Shown: positions 7,372-16,229 of the stretch, piece after piece
How the letters are laid out: each line of letters begins with the position of its first letter
Position numbering within the stretch: the stretch's first letter is position 1
Assembly (NCBI GenBank): GCA_020633435.1
Contig: JACKDP010000007.1
Coordinates: 186,001-250,000 of the forward strand
DNA length: 64,000 nucleotides
Direction: 5' to 3'
Source of the DNA: Myxococcales bacterium
GTDB lineage: Bacteria > Myxococcota_A > Bradymonadia > UBA7976 > UBA1532
The notes under the pieces: model-generated
Seen by the model: only the letters and a program-made list of their open reading frames with translations
Databases searched by the model: none
Told to the model about the DNA's origin: nothing
Made by a program: the position numbers and the translations under genes

Positions 7372-9636
7372 ATGTTCCCCCGATTCCTGCGCAAGATCCT
7401 CGGCGCGACGGCGGCGGCTCTGCTGGTGGCAGCCCCTGCATCCGCTCAGGACGTCCAGCTCTTCCGGCCCGCGCCTGGCGTGCACAACTTCGTGCAGGTC
7501 TATGCCGCGCGGACGCTGGAGAAGGGCCAGTTCGTCCCGTCGCTGTACGTCAACACCGCCAAGTCGGTGCTGGTGCAGCGCATGGGCGATCGCATCCTGG
7601 CCGACCAGGACGTCATCGACCGGCTCACCACCATCGATCTGCTGGCCACGTTCGGCGTGACCAACTGGATGGAGCTGGGCGCGGCGATGCCGCTGCACTT
7701 CGCGGAGGGCTCCGTCCTCAACGACCAGGACCGCGAGGGCCTGGGCCTGGGTGACCTGCGCTTCATCGCGAAGTTCAACCTGATCCAGCCCGGCGCCGAC
7801 CGGCCCGTGGGCCTCGGCTTCGTGGTCCCGGTCTCGCTGCCCACCGGCGATCCGACCCGCTGGCTCGGCGAGGACACCGTCACGGCGCGCCCGATGCTGA
7901 CCATCGACGCGGCCTTCGACTGGTTCCGGGTGGGCGTGAACGCCGGGTCGCTCTTCCGCGACCAGCTCAACCGCCAGACCCTCGACCTGCGCCACGAGTT
8001 CGTCTATGGCGCGGCCATCGGCGTGAAGCCGGGCACGGACGCCCTGGAGCTCATCTTCGAGACCACCGGCGCGCTGCCCTGGGAGGACGTGGACAGCGAC
8101 AGCGCCACAAGTCCCATCGAGAGCACGCTGGCGGCGCGGTTCTTCACCGACCCGGGCATCGCCATCACGGCGGGCGCCGGCGCGGGAGCCCACGCCGACT
8201 ACGGCGCCCCGGCCTGGCGCATCTTCGCCGGCGTGGCCTATGCGCCCGAGGCGTGCGGCGACGACGGCGACGGCGATGGCGTGGGCGACCTGTGTGACAA
8301 CTGCCCGGGCCTCGACAACTCCGACCAGGCCGACACCGACGAGGACGGGGTGGGCGACGCCTGCGACGTCTGCCCGGTGGACCCGAACCCGGACCAGGAG
8401 GACGCCGACGACGACGGCCGCGGCGACCTCTGCGACAACTGCCCCGGCACGCCCAACGCCGACCAGACGGACGGCGACGGGGACGGCATCGGCGACAGCT
8501 GCGACGTCTGCCCCGGGGTGCTGGATCCGAACCAGACCGACACCGACGGCGACGGCCTGGGCGACCTCTGCGACAACTGCGTCAACGAGGCCAACGTGGA
8601 CCAGGCGGACGCCGACGGCGATGGCCGCGGGGATGTCTGCGACAACTGCGCCCAGGCGGCCAACCCGAACCAGGCCGACGGCGACAACGACGGCATCGGC
8701 GACCTGTGCGACGGCTGCCCCGACGTGCCGGGCGGCGACACCGACAAGGACGGCGACGGCAAGGCGGACGCCTGCGACAACTGCCCCGACTTCGCCAACC
8801 CGGACCAGGCCGACCTGGACAACGACGGCGAGGGCGATGTGTGCGACTGCACCATCGACATGGGCCGGGTGGAGTTCGAGTTCGACAAGGCGAAGATCAA
8901 GGGTGAGGGCAGCTTCGAGGTCCTCCGCGGCGTGGCCGGCGTGCTCAGCAGCTACCCGGACATCCTGCGGCTCGAGGTCCAGGGCCACACGGACACCATG
9001 GGCTCCAACGCCTACAACATCGACCTGTCGAAGCGGCGGGCCCTGGCGGTGCGGGAGTACCTGGACAAGAACGGCATCGAGTCGGAGCGCCTGCTGAGCT
9101 GCGGCTACGGCGAGGAGCAGCTCGCCGAGTGGACGAAGGACGAGACCGCGAACCAGAAGAACCGCCGCGTGCAGTTCGTGATTCTCGAGGTCAAGCCCGA
9201 CGCCCAGGGCCGCCGCAAGACCTGCCCCTGGCAGATCAAGACGGAGGCCTGCCCGGATCCGGTGACGGCCGACTGGGTGCCCAACGTCGACCCCGAGGTC
9301 CGCAAGAAGCGGACGGGCCAGGACACGCCCCGCAAGAACGGCTCCTCGAAGGAGGGCCAGGGCTCGGCCCAGCGCCGCAAGCGCGACGCCGGCCGCAAGG
9401 CGGACCGCGACGATGACCGGGCCGACCGGCCGCGCCGCCGCACGGATCCGAAGAGCTCGACCGAGAGCGGCGCCAGCCAGAAGACGCGGCAGATCTACCG
9501 CATCGAGCGCGGCGACACCCTCAACCGCATCGCCCGCCAGTTCGGCTGCGAGGCGGAGGAGATCCGCCGGGCGAACGGCATCAAGGGCGACCGCATCGAC
9601 GCCGGCGAGCGCCTGGTCATCCCCGAGTGCCACTGA
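7372..9636 (+). CDS. OmpA-family outer-membrane protein with thrombospondin-3 repeats and C-terminal LysM
   Basis: A protein of about 754 residues. ATG 7372 lies six bases after a strong GAGGAGGA, so it is preferred over ATG 7366. Order of parts: signal peptide (about 1-26, ending PASAQ); a beta-barrel-like region to about 295; about eight calcium-type thrombospondin-3 repeats (DxDxDGxGDxCDNCP) at about 297-493; an OmpA peptidoglycan-binding domain at about 493-605 (LEVQGHTDTMGSNAYN, LSKRRALAVREYL, NRRVQFVI); a basic Lys/Arg-rich linker; and a LysM domain at about 705-753 (YRIERGDTLNRIARQFG). It thus has two separate murein-binding modules plus an outer-membrane barrel, and probably tethers the outer membrane to the wall. 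A hairpin terminator follows. Confidence 0.9.
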   Translation: MFPRFLRKILGATAAALLVAAPASAQDVQLFRPAPGVHNFVQVYAARTLEKGQFVPSLYVNTAKSVLVQRMGDRILADQDVIDRLTTIDLLATFGVTNWMELGAAMPLHFAEGSVLNDQDREGLGLGDLRFIAKFNLIQPGADRPVGLGFVVPVSLPTGDPTRWLGEDTVTARPMLTIDAAFDWFRVGVNAGSLFRDQLNRQTLDLRHEFVYGAAIGVKPGTDALELIFETTGALPWEDVDSDSATSPIESTLAARFFTDPGIAITAGAGAGAHADYGAPAWRIFAGVAYAPEACGDDGDGDGVGDLCDNCPGLDNSDQADTDEDGVGDACDVCPVDPNPDQEDADDDGRGDLCDNCPGTPNADQTDGDGDGIGDSCDVCPGVLDPNQTDTDGDGLGDLCDNCVNEANVDQADADGDGRGDVCDNCAQAANPNQADGDNDGIGDLCDGCPDVPGGDTDKDGDGKADACDNCPDFANPDQADLDNDGEGDVCDCTIDMGRVEFEFDKAKIKGEGSFEVLRGVAGVLSSYPDILRLEVQGHTDTMGSNAYNIDLSKRRALAVREYLDKNGIESERLLSCGYGEEQLAEWTKDETANQKNRRVQFVILEVKPDAQGRRKTCPWQIKTEACPDPVTADWVPNVDPEVRKKRTGQDTPRKNGSSKEGQGSAQRRKRDAGRKADRDDDRADRPRRRTDPKSSTESGASQKTRQIYRIERGDTLNRIARQFGCEAEEIRRANGIKGDRIDAGERLVIPECH

Positions 9637-9674
9637 CCACAGGCGCGCCCCGCGCCTGACCTGTGCCTGAGCGA

Positions 9675-9710
9675 GCGGCCGCACCCACCCGGGGGCGGCC
9701 GCTTTGCTTT
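9675..9710 (+). terminator. hairpin terminator after the OmpA-LysM gene
   Basis: GCGGCCGC at 9675-9682 pairs with GCGGCCGC at 9695-9702 across a 12-base loop, followed by TTTGCTTT at 9703-9710. The stem is very stable and the T-rich tail fits an intrinsic terminator for the plus-strand gene ending at 9636. Confidence 0.6.
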
Positions 9711-9843
9711 CGGACCTCGGGAGCCTGGCGGGGGCAGCGCGCGCCCGCCGCAACTCTCCGATTTCATGGCGGTTGTCGGTGGATTCGCGGGGCAGGGCCG
9801 CCGGCCCGGACGGGGCAGGCGGGCCGCCCGGCTGGGCCGGCGA

Positions 9844-10104
9844 GCGGGTGGACGCGCGGGCGAGCCCGCGGACGCGCGGCCGGGCAGGCGCGCAGACAGG
9901 CGAGCCATCGTGGAGTGAGCGGGCGGGTGGACGCGCGGGCGAGCCCGCGGAGGCGGGTGAGCCGGCGGTCGGCCGAGCCCGCCAGGCGACCGCGCGTCGG
10001 GCAGCCCGGCCTCCCGCCCGGGGGCACCCGGGCAGCGCGTCGCGAGCCGGGCAGCGCGTCCCGCAGCGAGCCGGGCAGCGCGCCGCGCAGCGCCGGGCAG
10101 CGCG
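9844..10104. repeat. GC-rich non-coding spacer with short direct repeats
   Basis: The 590-base gap between the OmpA gene and secG has no convincing gene. It holds a 29-base direct repeat beginning GCGGGTGGACGCGCGGGCGA at 9844-9872 and again at 9923-9951, and four copies of CCGGGCAGCGCG at 10028, 10047, 10071 and 10093 with spacings of 19-24 bases. Long open frames across it exist only because stop codons are rare at this GC level; their Arg/Pro/Gly/Ala composition is not protein-like. The repeats resemble slippage-derived intergenic sequence. I see no tRNA or small-RNA structure in it. Confidence 0.5.
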
Positions 10105-10231
10105 CCGCGCCGGCCGGGCGTACGACAACAGGCGGAGGGCAGGGGGCTCGCGCGCACCGCGAGCAGGCGCCGGGGCGGCGAAGGGCGGGAGGAGCGGCGC
10201 AGCAGCGGCGACCGGGGCGGTCGCCGGGCGC

Positions 10232-10624
10232 TTACTCGGGATCGGCCTCGGAGGCGGGGGCCTCGGGCTCGGGCGCCGGCGCGGCCTCGGAGGCCGGCGC
10301 GTCCGCGCTGGCGGGGGCGGCGTCGCTGGCGGGGGCCGACACGGGCGCGCCCGCGGCGTTCTCCTCGGCGAACTTCCGGGTCGGGTCGTTGGCGCTCGGG
10401 CTCGAGTACACGGCCAGGACCATGCTCGTCACCATGAAGATGCCAGCCGCCCAGCTCGTGACCTTGCCGAGGACGGTGGCCGCCGCGGACTGGCCGAGGG
10501 CGCTGCCGGCGCCGCCGCCGAAGGCCGCGGAGACGCCGCCGCCCTTGCCGGACTGGAGCAGCACCACCAGGATCAGGAAGAAGCACGTCAGCACGTGCAC
10601 GACGGTGACCAGGGTCTCAAGCAT
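10232..10624 (-). CDS. secG: SecG, preprotein translocase subunit
   Basis: This 130-residue protein is the small SecYEG subunit that helps SecA-driven export through the inner membrane. Two membrane helices are seen: residues about 3-22 (ETLVTVVHVLTCFFLILVVL) and about 55-73. Between them lies the family signature LLQSGKGGGVSAAFGGG. The C-terminal 55 residues are an Ala/Pro/Glu/Ser-rich tail absent from the short E. coli protein but common in myxobacterial SecG. It follows tpiA after a three-base gap and ends the gapA-pgk-tpiA-secG operon, an arrangement common in bacteria. Confidence 0.93.
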   Translation of the reverse strand: MLETLVTVVHVLTCFFLILVVLLQSGKGGGVSAAFGGGAGSALGQSAAATVLGKVTSWAAGIFMVTSMVLAVYSSPSANDPTRKFAEENAAGAPVSAPASDAAPASADAPASEAAPAPEPEAPASEADPE

Positions 10625-10627
10625 CGT

Positions 10628-11400
10628 TCAGGGTTCCTCTCCACGGGCGACGATGCGGGCGAAGCTGTCAGCCGTCAGGCTCGCTCCCCCCACCAGGGCA
10701 CCGTCGATGTCGGGCTGTTCCATCAGAGCGCGGATGTTGTCGGGCTTCACGCTGCCGCCGTACTGGATGCGCAGGGCGGCGGCGGCCTCGGGGCCAGCGA
10801 GGCGGGCGACCAGGGCGCGCACGGCGCCATGGACGTCCTGGGCCTGGGCCGGGGTGGCCGTGCGGCCGGTGCCGATGGCCCAGATGGGCTCATAGGCCAG
10901 GATGAGGCGCGGCACCTCGGTGGCGGCGAAGGGCTCGAGGGCCGCCTTCACCTGCCGCTCCACCACCACCAGCGTCTGGCCGGCGTCGCGCTCGGCCAGG
11001 CTCTCGCCGACGCAGATGATGGGGGTGAGGCCGTGGTCGAACAGCGCGCGGGCCTTGCCGGCCACGCCCGCGTCCGTCTCGCCGAAGAGCTGGCGCCGCT
11101 CGCTATGGCCCACGATGCCATACCGGGCGCCGGCCGCCGCGATGAGCGGGGGGCTGATCTCGCCGGTGAAGGCGCCGCTGTCGGCCCCGTGGCAGTGCTG
11201 GGCGGCCACGGCGACGGGGCCGTCCGCGAGGCGCTTCGCCACCGCGTACACCGCCAGCGCCGTGGGCGCGACGATGACGTCCACGTCGCGGAACCGCGCG
11301 CAACGATTCTGGATTTCGGCGGCGAGGCTCACGCTCTCGGCCACCGTCAGGTGCATCTTCCAGTTGCCGGCGATGACCGGGCGGCGCGTCGAGGTGGCCA

Positions 11401-11401
<1 letters not shown>
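10628..11401 (-). CDS. tpiA: triosephosphate isomerase
   Basis: A 257-residue TIM-barrel enzyme interconverting dihydroxyacetone phosphate and glyceraldehyde-3-phosphate in the cytoplasm. Catalytic residues are all present: Lys15 in AGNWKMH, His99 in VGHSERR and Glu171 in AYEPIWAIGTG; the phosphate-binding GGS is in IQYGGSVKPDN. Length is normal for the family. Its ATG overlaps the pgk stop by one base (TGATG), so it is co-translated within the glycolytic operon. Confidence 0.97.
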
Positions 11402-12608
<1,207 letters not shown>

Positions 12609-12609
<1 letters not shown>

Positions 12610-13628
12610 CAGGCGCTGGCTCGCGGCAGGCCGAGCAGCAGGCGGGTCAGGTCCACCATGCGGTTCGAGAAGCCCCACTCGTTGTCGTACCAGGCCAGCA
12701 CCTTCACCAGGTTGCCGCCCAGGACCATCGTGTTCTCGGCGTCGACGATGGAGCTGAAGGGGCAGCCGATGTAGTCGGTGGAGACCAGCGGGGCCGTCTC
12801 GTAGTGCAGCACGCCGGCGAGGGGGCCCTCGCTGGCCGCCTTCTGCAGGACCGCGTTCACGGCCGCCACGTCGGTGGCCGTCTTCACGGTGGCCACGAGG
12901 TCGACGAGGGAGACGTTGGGGGTCGGCACGCGCACCGCGATGCCGTCCAGCTTGCCCTTCAGGTGCGGCAGGACCTCGCCGATGGCCTTCGCGGCGCCCG
13001 TGCTCGTCGGGATCATCGACAGCGCGGCCGCGCGGGCCCGGCGCAGATCCGAGTGGGGCAGGTCGAGGAGCTGCTGGTCGTTCGTGTAGCTGTGGATCGT
13101 CGTGACGGCGCCGTGGACGAGGCCGAAGGCGTCATCCAGGGCCTTGACCACCGGCGCGAGGCAGTTGGTGGTGCAGGAGCCGTTGGAGACGATCTGGTGG
13201 ACGCTCGGGTCGAGGAGGTGGTCGTTGACCCCCACCACGACGGTGAGATCCATCTGCTTGCCCGGCGAGCTGACGATGACGGAGCGGGCGCCGGCGGCCA
13301 GGTGGGCCGACGTCGAGGCCTTGTCGCGGAACACGCCCGTGCACTCGAGCACCACCTCCACGCCCAGCTCGCCCCAGGGCAGGTTGGCGGGGTTGCGCTC
13401 GGCGGTGGTGTGGATGCGGCGGCCGTTCACCACGATGATGCCCGCGTCGACGCTCACGTCCGCCCCGAAGGTGCGGTGCACGGAGTCGTACTTCAGCAGG
13501 TGGGCCAGGGTGGCGGGGTTGGTCAGATCGTTGATGGCAACGACCTCGACCTCGGGATCCTGCTCGAGGATCCGGAACACCATCCGACCAATCCGGCCAA
13601 ACCCGTTGATGGCGATCTTGCGGCTCAT
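12609..13628 (-). CDS. gapA: glyceraldehyde-3-phosphate dehydrogenase, type I
   Basis: A 339-residue NAD-dependent dehydrogenase making 1,3-bisphosphoglycerate. The Rossmann motif INGFGRIGR starts at residue 8, the catalytic cysteine is Cys152 in SNGSCTTNCLAP, and the His of HSYTNDQ is present. ATG 13628 is preceded by GAGGA at good spacing, and MSRKIAINGFGRIGR is the typical family start, so the longer frame to 13655 is rejected. It is the promoter-proximal gene of the glycolytic operon, with a plausible promoter about 70 bases upstream. Confidence 0.97.
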
Positions 13629-13694
13629 GGGGTCCTCGGCGGGTGCAGGGCGCACGACCCGCGAGGGCGCGCGCTTCGACCAGGGTAAAAAAGG

Positions 13695-13729
13695 CGCGTA
13701 AAGCTAGCCGCTCGGGGGGCCGACGTCAA
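13695..13729 (-). promoter_or_regulatory. candidate sigma-70-type promoter of gapA-pgk-tpiA-secG
   Basis: On the minus strand TTGACG (13729-13724) is followed after 17 bases by TAGCTT (13706-13701), then an AT-rich stretch with a run of six T. The -35 box matches the consensus at five of six positions; the -10 box is weaker. A start near 13695 would give a leader of about 65 bases before the gapA ATG at 13628. The region is clearly poorer in GC than its surroundings. Confidence 0.45.
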
Positions 13730-13768
13730 GGTGCGGGGGGGAGGGCGGGCGCGGGGCCCGGCGGGGGG

Positions 13769-13921
13769 TCAGGCGGGGCGGACGAGGCCGCGCAGCTCCG
13801 TCGCGAAGGCCAGGATCTGCGCCTCCGAGAAGCCCTGGGCCTTGAGCCGGCGCAGCAGGCTGCGGGCCAGGATGCGGGCGCCGCGGTTCTCGGGGGCGTC
13901 GGTCGGGGTCGTCGGGCTCAT
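13769..13921 (-). CDS. 50-residue hypothetical protein
   Basis: A small gene with an excellent ribosome-binding site: GAGGAGGT lies four to five bases before ATG 13921. The product begins MSPTTPTDAPENRGARIL and continues with two amphipathic helices (ARILARSLLRRLKAQ and FSEAQILAFATELRGLV), then stops at TGA 13769. Basic Arg residues line one helix. It is composed of GC3-rich codons like its neighbours. It sits alone between the gapA promoter region and the divergent gene at 14136. The family is not recognised; a helix-turn-helix-like or dimeric helical-hairpin fold is possible but unproven. Confidence 0.65.
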   Translation of the reverse strand: MSPTTPTDAPENRGARILARSLLRRLKAQGFSEAQILAFATELRGLVRPA

Positions 13922-14135
13922 GGGGACCTCCTCGGCTGGGGCGGGTGGAGAGGGAGCACGACCCGTGCCACCCCCTGGCGCGCGCCAGGCCTCGTAAGTG
14001 CTCGCCCGATCTCAGGAAAGCGCGAACGGCGCTACGCAGATCCGGCGACGGGGTGCGCAGCCGGGGTGGCAGCACGCGCGGCCTTCTCGCCCCGGGGCGC
14101 ATCCACTATCTTCCCCTGCCAGCCCTGGAGAGCCC

Positions 14136-15884
14136 ATGTCCGATCCCGTCGCTGCCTTCCGCCACGCCTTCTTCGCCGAGCGGCGCGCCCTCATCGGCCG
14201 CCTGGGGCCGGAGGCCTTCGACCAGGGGCAGGTGCTCTACACCTGCGCCCTCACGGGCCGGCAGCTCGTGGTGCAGGACGCCTTCCCCGAGCCCGCCACC
14301 GGGGCCATCGGCGCCTTCGTGCAGCGGGTGGCCAGCGACTGGTGGGCCACGCGGCGCCAGTTCGCCGGCGAGGCCGATCCGGGCACCCGCTTCGAGGCGA
14401 CCGCGGGCCTGTACGCGCGCTACCTGCCGGCCGTCGGGTTCGACTGGTGCCTGGAGCTCGGCCCCGAGGGGCCGGCCCGCGCCTGGCGCGTCGACGGCCG
14501 GGAGCGGGCGACGGCCCTGGCCCTGCCCCCCGACGAGGACACCTTCCGCGACCAGACGGGCACCTTCTTCGATCTGCGCGAGGCGTGGGCGGGGCTGGTG
14601 GCGCGCACCGTCGCGACGGGGCAGGGGGCGGTGGCCGAGGTGCAGCCCGGCTACGTCGTCGGCGCCCGGGTGGGCGTGCCGGGCGATCCCGACCCGGCCC
14701 AGCGCGAAGACCCGGACTTCATGGAGCACTTCAGCGCCTGGGATCCGCGGGAGTACGACACGCTGGAGTTCCTCAACACCCCGGAGACGGCGGCGCTGCC
14801 CGAGGCGTGGCGCTGGCCGGAGTGGCTCGGGGCGGGGGCCGGGGCGGTGGCCGCCGGCGAGGTGGAGCTGTTCGCCCTCGCCGACTCGACGGCCTTCGTC
14901 GAGGCCATCAAGGATCTGGCGGCGGCCCGGGGGGCCGACGTGCGCGAGGTGGCCGACGAGGAGCTGCGGCTCTCCCGGGGGCCGTTGTCGATGCAGATCG
15001 AGTGGGCGCGGCCGTTCCTGCGCACCCTGCACGCGGGCCTCGGCTTCGCGGAGGGCGCGCGCACCTTCTTCCAGCCCGCGCTGGCCAGCCTGGACGAGGG
15101 CTTCGAGCTGCTGACGGCGCTGCGGGCGCGGCTGGCGCCGCTGCAGGTCGGGGTGGAGGCGGGCACCGTGGCCGTCGTCCGCGCCGGCGACGCCGTGCTG
15201 GGGCGCTGGAACCTGCTGACGCTGGTGGGCCGGCAGGACGCCCTCGGCAGCCGCGGCGTCGACGAGGTGCTCGCCTTCCTCGGCTACGACGCCGAGACGG
15301 GCAGCTTCCGGCGGGCGGACGTGCCCCTCGATCAGTGCCCCGTCTGCGGCGAGCCGGCCCGCGTGGCCAAGATCGTGCGGCCGAAGGCCCTGCTCGGGGC
15401 CGACCCGCGCACCCTGGCGGGGGTGACCATCGGCGCCCACGTCGTCCTCTACACCCGCGACTGCCCACGCCACTCCACGCCGCTCGAGCCGCACCCGGAT
15501 CAGCCCCTCGCGACGCTGGAGGCCGCCTTCCAGGCGGGGCTGGCCGACGCCGAGATCAGCCTGGCGGAGGTGCGCGGCCTCGCCGGCGGCGTCCTGCTGA
15601 CGGGCTTCGACGTCGGCTCGCTGGTGCTGGAGCCCCGGCTGCTCAAGGCGGCCCTCCAGGCGGCGCAGGTGCCGGCGGGGGGCAAGCGCCACGCCTACGC
15701 CTTCGGGCCCGACACCCTGCTCGTGACGGAGGCCCCGGTGGAGGGGGCGGCCCAGCACGCGGCCCGGGTGGCCGCCGAGGACGCCGTGCGGGGCCGCTTC
15801 GCCGGGCGCGGCTGGCCGCTGGACGTGGGGCGCGCCGTGGATCTGGACGTCAAGCCCCTGGGTCGGGTCTCCTGGTCGGCGTGA
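14136..15884 (+). CDS. 582-residue cytoplasmic protein of unknown function with a Cys/His cluster
   Basis: The protein begins MSDPVAAFRHAFFAER at ATG 14136, six bases after GGAG. No signal peptide or membrane helix is seen. The first 200 residues contain paired segments about input data (YTCALTGRQLVVQDAF; TFFDLREAWAGLVA). A zinc-ribbon-like cluster is visible: CPVC at about residues 401-404 and CPRH about 40 residues later. The C-terminal 100 residues include AEISLAEVRGLAGGVLLTGF. I do not recognise the family. It overlaps the downstream membrane protein by four bases (GTGA at 15881-15884), so the two are translationally coupled. Confidence 0.7.
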   Translation: MSDPVAAFRHAFFAERRALIGRLGPEAFDQGQVLYTCALTGRQLVVQDAFPEPATGAIGAFVQRVASDWWATRRQFAGEADPGTRFEATAGLYARYLPAVGFDWCLELGPEGPARAWRVDGRERATALALPPDEDTFRDQTGTFFDLREAWAGLVARTVATGQGAVAEVQPGYVVGARVGVPGDPDPAQREDPDFMEHFSAWDPREYDTLEFLNTPETAALPEAWRWPEWLGAGAGAVAAGEVELFALADSTAFVEAIKDLAAARGADVREVADEELRLSRGPLSMQIEWARPFLRTLHAGLGFAEGARTFFQPALASLDEGFELLTALRARLAPLQVGVEAGTVAVVRAGDAVLGRWNLLTLVGRQDALGSRGVDEVLAFLGYDAETGSFRRADVPLDQCPVCGEPARVAKIVRPKALLGADPRTLAGVTIGAHVVLYTRDCPRHSTPLEPHPDQPLATLEAAFQAGLADAEISLAEVRGLAGGVLLTGFDVGSLVLEPRLLKAALQAAQVPAGGKRHAYAFGPDTLLVTEAPVEGAAQHAARVAAEDAVRGRFAGRGWPLDVGRAVDLDVKPLGRVSWSA

Positions 15885-16225
15885 ACGCCGCCGCCCTCGC
15901 CCTGCTGGCCGCCCTCGCGGCCCCCCCGACGCTCGGCGACGGGCTGCGGGCCATCGGCGCCCTGCAGGCGGTGGATCACACCCTCGACCCGCCCCCCCCG
16001 CCGCCCCGCACGGGCGCGAAGATCCTGCTCGGCGTGTCGGGCGCGGCCGTGCTGGCCGGCCTGGTGGGCATGGCCATCACGCCCGGCTGCGCCACCCGCG
16101 ACGCCGAGCGGCGCTGCGTCGATCCCCGGGGCGCGGCGGATGGCTTCCCGGCGCTCGTCGTCCTGGGCCTGGGTGGCCTGACGACGGGGGCCTACTGGCT
16201 GCGCCGAGACCTGCCAGATCGCTGA
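15881..16225 (+). CDS. small membrane protein of unknown function
   Basis: A 114-residue protein starting at GTG 15881, which overlaps the preceding stop by four bases. An N-terminal hydrophobic stretch (NAAALALLAALAAPP) could be a signal peptide or anchor; it is followed by a run of six or seven prolines, a membrane helix (LLGVSGAAVLAGLVGMAI), a loop with two Cys (PGCATRDAERRC) and a second helix (LVVLGLGGLTTGAYWL). The arrangement resembles the two-helix tails of myxobacterial TPR membrane proteins. Its end lies four bases from the convergent CHAT gene. Confidence 0.65.
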   Translation: MNAAALALLAALAAPPTLGDGLRAIGALQAVDHTLDPPPPPPRTGAKILLGVSGAAVLAGLVGMAITPGCATRDAERRCVDPRGAADGFPALVVLGLGGLTTGAYWLRRDLPDR

Positions 16226-16229
16226 AACT

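Noticed and set aside
8260..8850. Regular repeats that could look like a CRISPR array or satellite
   Set aside because: They are in-frame thrombospondin-3 calcium repeats of the OmpA-family gene, with varying third codon positions.
6085..10128. Very long open frame on the minus strand over the MopE and OmpA genes
   Set aside because: Its Val/Ala/Arg/Gly-rich low-complexity translation is the antisense shadow of repeat-coding DNA; the plus-strand genes have signal peptides, ribosome-binding sites and recognisable domains.
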